64,000 nt of DNA from Hydractinia symbiolongicarpus (GCF_029227915.1 NC_079884.1:12524001-12588000), one strand, 5' to 3'; positions 23,095-35,600 are shown, counted from the first letter of the stretch. Numbers and translations: made by a program. The notes: a model not told the origin generated them from the sequence alone.

Positions 23095-23280
23095 AGTAAT
23101 ACGACGAAACCTAAACCACGCAACGAAGAATGAAATGCCACGACAAAGAGTAAAACCTTACGACGTAATTAAAATCAGACGACGAAAATAACACGGCATG
23201 ATGAATATTGTGCGCCGCAACAGCGAAGAGTATCACGACGAAACTTAAGACCACACGACGAAGAGCATTACAACACGAAC
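23095..23280. repeat. Degenerate ACGACGAA-rich array
   Basis: ACGACGAAAC, CACGACAAAGAGTA, ACGACGTAA, ACGACGAAAATAACAC, CACGACGAAACTTA and ACACGACGAAGAGCATTA follow one another at roughly 15-30 bp spacing. It looks like an old, decayed minisatellite. Confidence 0.5.
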
Positions 23281-23481
23281 AAAGCTACACACGAATTTTG
23301 TTCCACAAATAACCATTCGCGTCAACCAATTCCCTATGTAAAAAGTACTGCCCCTGTAGATCTGTAGTAACATTCAAAGCGTTCTGAACTTTTTACTTCT
23401 TACTAAGCCTCGTTTTCTAACAGAGGTCATTAAAACCAAATAAATCGTTGTAGCCATTACTGCATGCTTCTAAAAATTTTA

Positions 23482-23588
23482 GAATTTATGACCCTTTCGT
23501 CCCCAGGACTTGTTAGGCTATTTATATTTGGACTGTCCAGGTATTAAAAACTTAACAAGCCCTGGGACGAGGTTGAGAATTTATCACC
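23482..23588. mobile_element. Inverted-repeat element (MITE) with target-site-like flanks
   Basis: CGTCCCCAGGACTTGTTAGG (from 23499) faces AACAAGCCCTGGGACGAG (to about 23571), giving about 20-bp inverted ends around a 30-bp spacer. GAATTTATGACC (23482-23493) and GAATTTATCACC (23577-23588) flank it, differing at one base. Confidence 0.65.
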
Positions 23589-23785
23589 TTTTGGCAGATT
23601 ATTGCGAATTTTCAACCTCTATACAAACGCTCGAAGCTGCACGTCAAACAAAAATAAATTTAGAAAGGGGTTATTAATTTACCGAAAAAAAAAACAGGAA
23701 CGGAAAATCTATCCTATTGAATAAAAAAGAGTCCATTTTCAGGGCGCGGTTGCAAGTTTAAAGCTTTACCAATCTGAAAATCATT

Positions 23786-23810
23786 AACCTCGTGTCCTGG
23801 AGACGAGGTT
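23786..23810. mobile_element. Minimal AACCTCGT/ACGAGGTT hairpin
   Basis: The two 8-base arms flank only nine bases. It appears to be an internally deleted member of the same CCTCGTCC-ended family. Confidence 0.45.
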
Positions 23811-24512
23811 GGCATTGGGAAGTCATATGTATCGAAAAGTAGTACTCTGAGTGTTACGACGCAGTCAAATTGCATCTCGCTGCTTCTGTTGTTTCGCTCT
23901 TTTCTGTTTTATTGACTATACTAAGAAAAAACATGGTTCAATGTTAGTCCAACCTCGATCCTAGGGTTCCCTTTTCTTTATCCATTCCAAATTTATAAAA
24001 AAGAAGCGTAGTGCAGGTTAATGTCACTCAGAAAGATAGAAATGCCCTTTTAACTATCTCGCCGCACAAGACGTCAGTCGCAAGAAGATAGCAGAAGATT
24101 AGGTAATCGAGTATTATGTACGTTGATAGTCAGGATACCCGCCCAGCATAAACGTGTTACAACCGGACTTGAGTACTTGAGTATTTGAGTTTTGCATGAC
24201 GACAACGATTGTTTTGAAATTCTAATAAAAATTGAATAAAAACATTTTCAAACAAATTAAAATATGTATTAAGGTAAGCTATTGATAAGGCATATACGTT
24301 GTTTCTTCTAGAATTAAATAGAATATGTTTGAGATTTGAGTAACACACAAAATAAAACACGAATCAGTGAAAATGTGAAAATGTGAAGCAACAACTATTC
24401 CTAAGGCATTTAGGCAGGAGTATGACGACGACGCTGCCACATGTTTTTTTCGTATCTTGTATTGTTGTTTATATCTGCGCCATAACAATATTGAGTAATC
24501 TCAAATTTTGCA

Positions 24513-24599
24513 GCAACAACCAGTCCCCAGAGCTCTTTCAGATTAAAACCTACTTTCGAAATTAATTCAAAGAGCTCTGGGGTCGAAATGAGCAACAAC
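24513..24599. mobile_element. Inverted-repeat element with perfect 14-bp ends
   Basis: CCCCAGAGCTCTTT (24525-24538) is exactly complemented by AAAGAGCTCTGGGG (24569-24582). GCAACAAC occurs outside both ends (24513-24520 and 24592-24599), a plausible target-site duplication slightly offset from the arms. Confidence 0.6.
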
Positions 24600-25411
24600 G
24601 AATATCTTCTGTTTACATCAGCCATGTTTCGCAAAAGTATGTGAAAAGAAAGTAGCCAAATGGAAATAGTCTCAGTATATGTGATAAAAATCACGGCTTT
24701 TTACGCCTGGGCGCAAAATACCGGCAGCATTTTGCGGCCAGTCGGCCTTAATATCTTTGAGGAAAGTTTAGGGCGAGGTGGAGAGGGGACAGCGTCAGTG
24801 TTTTACATTATGTTTTACTAAGGCATTTGGTGCTTTAGTTTACATGACATAATAACATTGGCAATATTTTTTAAACCCACATGGCGAGTCAACACGAGCC
24901 GTGTGTGAAAAACATTCTGTCTTATTCTAATTTCAAAGCTATGCGTAGACAAAGGCTACTCACTTTTTTAACTATCTAGCTAGCTAACTGATTGTACACA
25001 TGTAACGATAACAGTATGACCCGGAGAATGACATCATTCTCGTCAACACACCAGCAGTAGGTGTCATGTGTCAGGTCGTTGTGTTTGGTATTTAAAAGAG
25101 CTTCAGTTAGTATATGTATATTTTTGCTATGACAGCTGTTGTTTAAAAAACAGAGGTGGTGAATATTACTATGTTGCTTTGTTAAATTGTGTAATCAATA
25201 CTTACTTAATCACTGTGTTACATGCATGATTTTTAAAATTAATTACTATGTTTTGTAATTAACAAAATAATGTCAACGAATTCAGCTGTAAGTAATATAA
25301 GATGTAAGTAATATCTAGCTAGCTGCTACAGTAATTAAGAGGTGATTAATGATGATTTGTGTTTCAGAAAATGATCGTCATAATTTTTTGTTTCACATGT
25401 CATGTAGGAGG

Positions 25412-25966
25412 ATGAGCAAACCAAAAAAAGCAGTCATAATTCCAGGACATGGTTCTGGAGATGTTTTTTTCTCTAACTGGTATGGTTGGTTACATAAAAA
25501 ATTGAACAACTTAGAAAATTTTTCCTGTGATTTAAAAAATATGCCTGATCCTGTTCAAGCGAAGGAAAGTATTTGGATCCCATTCATGAAAGAAAAGTTG
25601 GGTGTAGATGAAAATACTCTTATAATAGGACATAGCAGTGGTGCATGTGCAGCTATTCGTTATGCAGAACGTTATAATGTAAATGGAATTATTTTGGTTA
25701 GTGCTTATACATCAGATTTAGGAGATAGCTTGGAAAAAACAAGTGGTTATTTTGATCGTCCATGGGAATGGGATAAAGTGAAATCGAATACTTCTTGGAT
25801 CTGTCAGTTTGCTTCATCAGATGATCCATTTCTACCATGGTCAGAACAGAAAAAAGTTTCTGCCTCTTTGCAAGCTGATTTTAAGGAATTTTCTGATAAA
25901 GGACATTTTATGTCATCCAGCTTTCCAGAATTACTCTTGGTTATAAAAAATTACCTCAAAATGTAG
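25412..25966 (+). CDS. RBBP9: RBBP9-like serine hydrolase, 184 aa, intronless
   Basis: A small cytosolic alpha/beta-hydrolase, nearly collinear with human RBBP9 (186 aa). The catalytic triad sits at the human positions: Ser75 in GHSSG, Asp138 in SSDDPFLPW, His165 in KGHF. Other shared blocks are NWYGWL, KNMPDP, ESIWIPFM, LVSAYTSDLGD and GYFDRPWEW. The ATG at 25412 was chosen because it aligns with the human start and has A at -3; the frame stays open upstream to 25349, adding 21 residues with no counterpart. An AG ending four bases before this ATG (CATGTCATGTAG) could be an acceptor for a 5' UTR intron or a spliced leader. The human LxCxE retinoblastoma-binding motif (residues 63-67) reads LGVDE here, without the Cys. 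The natural substrate of the family is uncertain. Confidence 0.95.
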   Translation: MSKPKKAVIIPGHGSGDVFFSNWYGWLHKKLNNLENFSCDLKNMPDPVQAKESIWIPFMKEKLGVDENTLIIGHSSGACAAIRYAERYNVNGIILVSAYTSDLGDSLEKTSGYFDRPWEWDKVKSNTSWICQFASSDDPFLPWSEQKKVSASLQADFKEFSDKGHFMSSSFPELLLVIKNYLKM

Positions 25967-26780
25967 TGTAATTATATTTTATAGTAGGAATGGACCCTAG
26001 AATAATTTTAATAATGTAATTCTGACCATTCATCACAAAAATTGCCTAATTTTAAACCTTTATTATTGATTTATATAGTTATAAAGCAAATTCTCATACT
26101 GTTATTACTTTTTGGGCCTACTCGCGCAGCATCTATTCTGAAAAAAAATGTATATACACAATTGTTGATATCATTACTGCACACTAATGCATTGGACCAA
26201 AAAATTGCCAACCAATTATATGTTCTGCATGAATAATCAGAGTTCAGAATTACTTGATTTTTAATGCAGCATTAATGATGTTTTTCAAATTTCATTAGAT
26301 TAAAATATATATCACCTTAACTGTTAGTCAAAATATAGATTATTTTGACCAGGAAAAACAACTTTGGATATTTCTTAGCCATTGATGACTATCAAAATAA
26401 TCCTATAATCCAAATTTCCAAGACTGTTTCTTAATCTGAAGTGGATTTTTCCATTAGTCTTGCTGCAACTTGTTTACATTTAATTTTGTTTTTTCTTCAC
26501 AAAAAATAAACTTTAACTAATTTGCAGCTCTAACAAAATTATTGAGATTTTATTTGCTCATTAATGTAAGCATAAGAAGATTAATGATGTAATTACAAAG
26601 TAAATATTTAGGTCAAGTTAATTCATTAGGATAAGCAAAAATGATCCACCAAAGATTTAAATTAGTTAATTTTCTTGAGGCAGGGTGAAATATATTGCAT
26701 GTCACAACTTTTATGATGAGAGTCTGTCTTCTTTTATATTTACTGCCGTGTTTTCATACTTTTTAGCAACAATATATACA
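25967..26780. other. Intergenic between RBBP9-like gene and collagen
   Basis: AT-rich. AATAAA at 26505-26510 is a possible poly(A) signal for the hydrolase (about 540 bp after its stop). The 270 bp before 26781 should contain the collagen promoter or 5' UTR; nothing diagnostic is visible. Confidence 0.45.
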
Positions 26781-29671
26781 ATGCACAGAAGAATCAATTA
26801 TATCAATAAACTAATTTTTTTCAAAATCATTCTCATGCTTTTATGTAAAAGCACTTTAAATGATGCTAAAGAAAATAAGACAGAAGGTAATGCTTGTTTT
26901 TGCTTCTACTATATTAATTATGTCCTATGCAATTCCATACATATTTTGACTGATATTTTTTCACAGATTCATCAAGTGTTGATTTAACAAACTCTGCTAG
27001 CAATGTTTTGGCAACAAATGTTGTGAACAAGGAAGTATTTACTATAACATTGCAGTTTGTCATCAGAAGCTCAATTGATGATGGAACAAAGTTATTACTA
27101 ATACACAATTCGTCAAAAACACTGCTATCCATTTCACTAAATAAAGACTGTATCACCTATCAATACAAAAGAAAGATTTATACACTTCCAGTAGTATTAC
27201 AACAAGATAAACAAGTTAGTTTGCATATTGAACACAATGCTCACAATGTTGTTGTGTATTATAATTGTATGAAAATATTTGAGAGCACAATGGAGGTTAC
27301 TGATGATAATGCAGATGATTTCATCAAAGAGAAACAAAGCATATTCCTGCAAAACAATGTAAATATATATATATAATATTATTTTTTGGTCCAAATCATT
27401 AAAATCAAGTTAATAATTGGGACCTGTTAATCATATAATTAACAGTTTGATTGATTTCCACATGTCATATGATTTACAAATTAGTCTTTATAATCACCCC
27501 TGAGATTTTTTTTAATGTATATATATATCTAACCAAAAGCAAATATATACTGCAGCAGATCAGAAATTTTACCCAATGATCTTAAAAACAGTACTTAAAA
27601 CTTTGTTGTATAGTGCTTCATGATGATTATATATGCTTATAATCCCCCAAAGCAATCCTGAACCAGAAATATCTAAACAATGGGCTCCTTTGCATTTTTA
27701 CCTTGATGTGGTAAAACCCAAAAATAGCAAATTAAATATTTATGTAAACGAAAGAAAGTTGAATTATCACCCCTACCAATGCAGTGTCCAGTCTAAAAAG
27801 TCCATAACAGAAGTTTTATTTTTTTGTTATTAAAAGTTTACATTCACCTCAATAAATAAGTCTTACTTTCTGTTGTTGCAAAAGGTTTTTATGTTACATT
27901 ATATCTTCATCCCGCAAAAATTTTTATGTCATGGAAAGTTTTATGTTGCCACAAATTTTGGTTTAAAATTTATAATTTCTTATTTTGATTCACCAAAGTC
28001 AAATTTTGTGTATGGTTACTTTTCACAAAAAGCTGGACTTTTATTTTACCACATAATAATAAAACATTTTAAAAGAATTTTTACAGAAGAAAACAAAACT
28101 TTAAACAGTAAAATAACAATTTTGTCATATAATTAGCTTTTAAAAACTGCACATGTCACTAGAAAAAGAAATATGTTTGACATTTCTTTTTTAAGTAGAA
28201 TTTCATGGCTGATAAGCAGTTTAGATGTCAGGTTGACTTTTGACAATGCTAACATAGAATCAGCACGCAGTACTTTTATTTAAATTAAACCTATAACTCT
28301 TCTTGACAAATCCTAAAGCAGTAGTAAGTTAAGAACATATAGCCATATAGCCAAAGACTGTAATAGTCCAGCTTTGACCAAAATTAATAAATATATTAAA
28401 ATGTTGATATACGTGGTAAGCTAAATAGTATATATGGTATATATAAAAATTCCATAGACCCTTCAGATGATTTTTATCATAGGTACATATCTGTGTTGCA
28501 AGACTCACATCAAAACCACATGATTTTACATTGTGTAAAATCACTGGATGCAGTCAAGGTACAAAATCCAGTAATGTATGTATTCAAACTTTTCACTAGT
28601 GTATATACCAGTGCTTTATTTTCTTTAAATTCACGTAAACATTTCATTATCAACTGTTAAAGTAAGGCAAATTTGTCTTTCTAGAGTCATCATCTTAAGA
28701 AAGAATGCAATGCTATTGTAGAGCTAGTACTTGACAACGTTGATGTGGAGTTAGATGAATATACTAGGAAGCATTTACTATCCTTGGTAAAATAGCATTT
28801 ATTTTAATTATCACTATTAATTTTTTATAATAATAGTTCGGTTTTGTCTCCATTCTTGTTTACTTTTTATCTGTTTATATGTGTGCATTCTTAAGTATCC
28901 AGTGTATAGTATTTTTGATTACTTTAGCAGCCTGTATTTGACAAATGTAATTTGACCTTCTTAAGAAAAATAAAACAAAATTTTTACTGTACATAAAAAT
29001 CCAGAATTTATGGTTCAATTACTTACCCAATAGTTTGGATATAAATAAAATTCTATATGTAATTTTCAATGAATCACTATCAGTTATGTAGACAATTTCT
29101 ATTTTATTATTTCAGCCAAATAAACAAAAAGAACAGTTCAAAGGTTTTTTTTTATCTATTTTTTTATTGTTTATTCTATCAGCTGTTTATAAAAACATGT
29201 GTAAGATTTTAACACACTTAAATAATCTTTGTTTTGATAGTCAGCTTTTAATAATATGACAAGAGTGATTCATTTGAAGGTGCATAAAAAAAACTATTAG
29301 ACATGGCATAAACTTATAACATGTTTTTTCTCAAACCTACATGAAGCATAATGTTTATCATACTACTGGTATCATTTGCAGGATTCAGTGCGGAGATATA
29401 TTCACAACTAACACCCTCCTCCACAGATAGCACTATTCCAACAAGAAAAACAGTTACTTTTACAGAGGATATATTACCAAAGCAGGAAGAAAAACATGCT
29501 TGGTATGATCCGCAGGCAAGTATTCTAGGTGCATTGATTGTGGCCAAGATGATGTTTCAATGTTTTTCATAATGTCTATCATAAAACTAATTTGTTTTTC
29601 AGAAATATTTTATACAGTATATCAGAGGGCCAAAAGGAGTTAGAGGAATTCAGGGAGAAAAAGGCAGATTG
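26781..29671 (+). other. Collagen exons 1-6: signal peptide, TSPN domain, variable region
   Basis: Exons: 26781-26886, 26967-27358, 28685-28786, 29116-29143, 29382-29515, 29603-29671. Exon 1 gives [10 protein letters not shown] then a hydrophobic stretch ([11 protein letters not shown]), a signal peptide. Exon 2 encodes most of a TSPN/laminin-G-like beta sandwich ([42 protein letters not shown]); exon 3 completes it with [19 protein letters not shown]. Exons 4-5 are a polar, Ser/Thr- and acid-containing spacer. Exon 6 begins KYFIQYI and opens the helix with GPKGVRGIQ. Exon 5 must end at CAG before GCAAGT (29516), a GC donor, since the frame otherwise reaches a stop and exon 6 fits in phase 0. 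Confidence 0.9.
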
Positions 29672-32600
29672 GTAATATTTATAGTTTTGTTTGTTTGGTT
29701 CGTGAAGTACTTTTATGTCTAAATTATATGTAACTTTAGCTATAAAATAACTTTAAAATATAAAACACAGAATTCAGGCTTCCTTTTGCATATTACTGCA
29801 TTTGCTGCAAACTAAGCATGCTCAAAAGCATCAAATTGTGTAGACAACGCTTTATCAGATCTCTGATAAATTACTTACATATTCTTTTACCCTATTATAC
29901 CTGGGTGGTGCATAAAATGCCTGTGAACTTCTTTACAATGTATCGGTCCTGAAACTTTGTGTCTTTTCCTAACTTTTATTTGTGCCTGTAACAGTGTTTG
30001 TTATATAAAGATTTAGCAAATGTTTGGTACCAGGTACTTACACTGCGTTGTTAAGGTTATATATGGACTCAAGGAATAAGACTTTCAATGCAGTATTCTA
30101 CAGATGCACCAAGTTTGACATTATACCAACTGGAAAAGTGGTTCTCTATATCTTTATCATTAAATTAAGAAATATTTTTGCAAATATTAAGTCATTTTTG
30201 ATCAAAATGACGTAGTTTAAATCACGTATGTACGAAATCAGTTTTTTGAATTCAGTCTACAAGTTTCCAAGAATCAAAGGCAAAGCATTAGTAACAGATA
30301 AAAATGACATAATTCTGCGTGATGTTATTTCTGATTGCTATGATGTCACCACATTCATTTTTTACTTCAAGTAAATTTGTATTAAGACATTTTACAAACT
30401 GTGTCAAGTTTCATCAGTTTAGCATAGGTTGGGATATAAAGCCCTCAGGGTTACACAGGCCAATAAAGCCTAGGTAATATAGCAACTTTATATTATTATT
30501 GCATTCTCTATACCTTTTCTTCCGTGTTTTATGGATTACCAAAAAACTACTTTGTTTAATTGCTTAGTTTGGAATATTTATCTCTTAGACATCATTGTGC
30601 AAAATTATCTAGTTTCTAGATCTTCTACATTTTAGATATTACATTAAACTACCACTAAAATAGCCTTAAATAATCTACGTTCAAGAAAATATTATGTATA
30701 ATTTCAAGTTTTCAATCCTAAATCCTGTATGTTGTTTATTCATTTATATTACTGTTATATAATATACCATTTTAGGGTCCACCTGGTTATGATGGACCAC
30801 CAGGTCTGAGAGGACCAAAAGGATATAGAGTAAGTAAGATTTCCATTTTACATTAGAAATCTAATTTAAACTTATAAACTGTTATGGACCACGTAAATCA
30901 AACATGTGCATAGATGAAGGCACCCTCAATGTTATTGGCTGTGAACTTGATCGATCTTTTAGGAAACTACACCTCCAAATCGAACTTTAAAATGGATCAT
31001 AATTTTCATGATATAATTGCTAATAATGTGAAATTTCCCAATTTGTTATATTTGTATATCAACATCTGATTTGTTTGAAAGCTTTTTAGCAGTTTTATCA
31101 CAAAATACAACATTGTTTATCATCTGAGAAGCTTTTTCATAATTTTGTAAAAGTACAATGATGTTCATGCTGGAAAAGCTCTTTGAATTCTGTTGTTATA
31201 AATTGACAAATAGAAAGTTATGTTAAAAGATGGCTGGTCAAGAAACATTTATAGTATTTTAGATGATATATATTAATACTTTTAGGGCATGAGTGGAGAA
31301 CCTGGAGAAGTTGGGGACCCTGGTGAAAAAGGTGAAAGGGTAAAAATCTCTGTTTTTATTCTGTTATATTTGTACATAATAGTAATATAATTTTTACATC
31401 TTTGGTTGCTAGTTGTTGGAAGACTTTACTTTCCTTAAAATCGTAAGGTTACAATATGTTTACACCTTTTATCTTGGTAGGGACTTCGTGGAATTGATGG
31501 CAGACCTGGTGTTAGACTTGGACCAAAGGGAGAAAGAGTAAGCTTGGAATGCATATTCCTTATCTGCTTAGTTTGCTTGTACAGACCTTCGAAAATTAAG
31601 ATTTTATGCACATAAGGTTTCATGTGTGCTACACGAGTTGATGTGCATTTCGTGTACGCTATTACATTGCCACATGGACGTTGCCTATATGTTGTTTGCA
31701 TTAAACATGAAATGTTTTTCCTAGGGGGACTATGGAATGACAGGCGAAGATGGTTCAAGAGGAATAAGAGGATTCAAGGTACACCTATCATCCTTAAATC
31801 TGCAAATCCTTTTTTTGTTATTATCATATGTCCAGTTATCATGAACTGTTTGCTAAATTATAGGGCTACAAAGGCCGTCATGGAGATCCAGGTCCTCCAG
31901 GGAATGTGGGCCAGCAGGTATACAATTAGGAATGTTCTTTGTTCAATTTTTGTGATATATTTTTTATGGCTAAAAATTTTTTTATCTCTTATAAGTTGTT
32001 AACTTAGGAGTTTGCAAATATTTCACTCTCATGGTTCATTTACAGGGCTTGTATAATTTTGCTTTTGTTTGTAAGGGAAATCGTGGAGAACCAGGAGCAT
32101 CAGGTCCACCAGGTCAACGAGTAGGTTACTTGTTTATTGCTGTGTGAAAATGTTTTGTCACTAGGTTGTGTTAATAAAAAAAATTACGAAAAAAAATTGC
32201 TGAATTTAATTTTTAATTTTTAGGGTATTCTTGGAATGAAGGGTAATGAAGGAAGAAGTGGGAAAAAAGTGAGTGAAAATAAAAGTCGATTCAACTATAA
32301 AAGCATAATATATCATTTAATAGTATAATCAAGAAAGCACTAAAAAGGATATGAATTTAGGTTGTATTTTGACCCATTCTTATTCCTGCCTCTCTAGTAA
32401 ACACACCTTTATTTCTAAGGTTAAAACCCTAGTTACACAGCAAGAATAAACAGGGTGGTTGTCAACAGATAGTAATACAGAATTTTGAATAAATTGATGA
32501 TTGAAGCAAAAGTTTTTCCAGCTCCAATTCAGACTCTCATAAGAAAGTATGCATCTGGTCTTTATTATCTTCAAACTTTTTGATTTTATTTATGTTTATT

Positions 32601-35600
32601 CTGTTGTGTTTATTTAAAAATTGAAAGTGTGACTTGTTGATTTGTTTTAAACAGGAAATTGATTATTAGACCAAAATTTTGTTTTTCGTAAGAGACACTA
32701 GTCTCAATAGTATAAATTTAAAATTTCTGCATTCTGCAACAAACTTGTCATGTCAATAAGAGTTTTTTTTTGATTTGGTGTATTAGCTGAAATATCCTGG
32801 GATAGATAATTTTATGGAAACCAATTTTATAACAATTTAGACGTTGCAAATGGATCAAGCTAATTAAGAAAAATGTTTTGTTTCAGGGAATTCAAGGGAA
32901 AAAAGGACCACCTGGCCGACCTGGAAAGTTTGGTGCACAAGTATGCTTTTTTGCTTTTTGTACATGAATTTTTACCATGGAATGATTTATTTTCAACAAC
33001 GTTTTTTTATTTATTTACTGATAACATTTTTTCAAAGCTGTACAGAAACGTCAATCAGTCAGCAAATTTTTATGCAAAGTGCTAAAACAGATAACCCCTT
33101 GCACAACTTTGTTGGCAGATAAATTGACAACACTCTAAGCATTATACCACAAGAAAAGAGTTGTTTTTAACTATGTTAAAAGAATCACAAAGTAATTCTT
33201 CTGATATCTGAATATTAACAACGGTACATTTAGGGTGTACGAGGAAAGCCTGGTGAAACGGGGCCACCCGGAATAAAAGTCAGTATTTTATTCATTTGTT
33301 ATTTGTTTTTACAATGTTGTATTTCTTTGTAATAAAACATCTTTTAACATAGGGATATCCAGGGAGTGCTGGTAGAATGGGTTTTGTTGGAAGTGATGGA
33401 AGCACGGTACGTTATGTTTTTATTCCCATCTGAAAACCAGGATTATTTCCTTATAAAAGGCTGACATTTTTCATTCTGTCATTTTTTTCATAGGGTCCTA
33501 ATGGCAAACAAGGTCCTTTTGGCCCAAGAGGAGTCATGGTACTTGCTTTTCTTATGCTTTATTTAAAAAGAAGTTCTTGATATGGAAACAAAATAATCAT
33601 GCTTTTCTTTATTTAGGGTGACCAAGGATACCCTGGGTTGCCAGGAGCGTTTGGAAATCAAGGACAAGAGGTGAAGAAAAATAACAAAAAAATTTCATCA
33701 TATTTTTTATTTTCAATCTCACCAAACCGAACTGAACATCTTGGAATTGCCAAATTGAGTCCTTGTTATTTATACTTTACAACAGTGATTTTTTTACATC
33801 GAAATATTTTCAAGTTTTAAATTCTAAAAACAACCAAAGCACATACAAACAATAAAAATAACTACTGTTGTATACTTCTAGCTACAACTCTGACCAAACT
33901 TTACATTATCTGCATCCTGTCTACTGGTTTCTCTTATTTTCCCTATTCAATATTTTAAAGTTTTTATTAACTTGAAATTTTTAGTCCCTGCCTGCTTTTT
34001 TATCTCTTGATATATGCTCAACGATAAATGAGAACTTTTAGGAAAATCAGCTGCAAATAAATGTTGCGTATATTTTTATTTAAAACATAAATTTTTAGTA
34101 TGGTAATATTAATTTATTTTTAGGGAGATATTGGTGAGACTGGAGTGATTGGTATTAAAGGAATCCAGGTAATGTGTATTTTGTATCACATAATGCACAA
34201 AATTATTTAAAATTGAAATATTTTTTTGCCACAACAGTTGCTTTACTTTCCAGGGCAGAGATGGTGCAGATGGCCCAGTTGGAGATATAGGCAAAAAAGG
34301 TGATAGGGTATGTTGAAATTACGTTTTTAAATCAAAAGCAGTATATTATTATTGTGAGTGTACTTCTTGGAATATTGGTATCTTATTTAGAAGGAATCTT
34401 TTATGTAGGGAGTTGCTGGTATGAGAGGTGGAATTGGTGAAAGGGGGCCTCAAGGAAAGAGGGTATCGTTACTTTTATTATTGAACTTACAACTCAAAAA
34501 CCAGACAAACCAAAATAACATAATAATACATAAAAAATAAAACATTAAAATGGAATTAAGATTAAATGAATGTTTAAGGATCACAATAACCATGCAAATG
34601 CGAATTTTTTTTTATAGTTTTAACTCCCCTGTTTTTGTATAAGATGTTTTCTCTGAAAACCTTAACACTCATTCCTGGATAAATTCCGTTGTTCTAAAAC
34701 ATTCAGATTCTATTGTATTAGTTGGGTATTGTAAATGCTTAATCAGGTAGTATAAACCCAATCTTCTTATTTGTTTTTATATACGGTATATTATAAAAAG
34801 AAGTGTTAAAAAACAACAGATATCAATACAGAATATCTAAATATTTTTACTCACCACCAACGAGAATGTCTCATGAAACTGACAGTAAAAGTGGTATTGG
34901 CAATGAATGCCGAAATAGTAATCAAGAATATTAAAAATGAAAATAATAATCCTTTTTATAAACACTTAATAAGCGCATCTTAGTGTAAACATTTAACCAC
35001 TCCACAATGTGTTATACTTTATGATTTTAAGAATCTGAGTTTAAATTTTGTTTTTGATTAAACCTAAACGGTTACGACAGTGTGTTTGTATTTAGGGTTT
35101 AAAAGGTATTAAAGGTGATAAAGGTTATGTTGGTTTTCATGGTTACAAGGTAGGATGTTTTGAAGAAAGATGAAAAACCTTAGTAGCAGCTTAATTTTTC
35201 TTAACAGATAAAATGAAGTTATTGTGCATGTAATGATTTTTAGGGTATTCCTGGAACAGCTGGTGATCATGGTGCACCTGGTGAACTAGGAAGGAAGGTA
35301 TTTCATAATAGATCTTTGTTTACACTACAATATCACTGGTTAGCGTCCAAACATCAAGTGAAATGGAATTCAGCTATGAAATTCCTAAGAAACATTAACT
35401 TTTTTGTTTAAGGGACCAAAAGGTGATGCAGGCATGAAAGGTATTCTTGGTTTTAAAGGAGACAAGGTACCGGAGTTGTTTTGAAAGCTTATTTTTCGTA
35501 ATAATATTCCATATTCGCTATTTATATTGTTATATCGGTGTCTTTATTGTTAAGGGATCTTTTGGTGTTAATGGTGTTGAAGGACCTATGGGTGAAGAGG

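Larger units (their letters stand above)
20481..25348. other. Intergenic, rich in small inverted-repeat elements
   Basis: No gene with support. It holds the foldback element, five small inverted-repeat elements and a degenerate ACGACGAA array, each listed separately. The right end, just before 25349, should contain the promoter of the RBBP9-like gene; TATTTAAA at about 25089 is a possible but unproven TATA-like site. Confidence 0.5.

Noticed and set aside
24410-24694. 94-codon minus-strand frame
   Set aside because: Reads through both arms of the perfect 14-bp inverted repeat at 24525-24582; its repeated ELFELI-type residues come from that repeat.
27633-27833. 67-codon plus-strand frame between collagen exons 2 and 3, starting [11 protein letters not shown]
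   Set aside because: The acceptor (CCCCCAAAG) is weak, its frame does not continue exon 2 in phase 0 (it would hit TGA), and exon 3 at 28685 joins exon 2 perfectly.
31435-32002. 107- and 126-codon frames overlapping collagen exons 9-11
   Set aside because: Shadows of Gly-X-Y exons plus adjoining intron in other frames.
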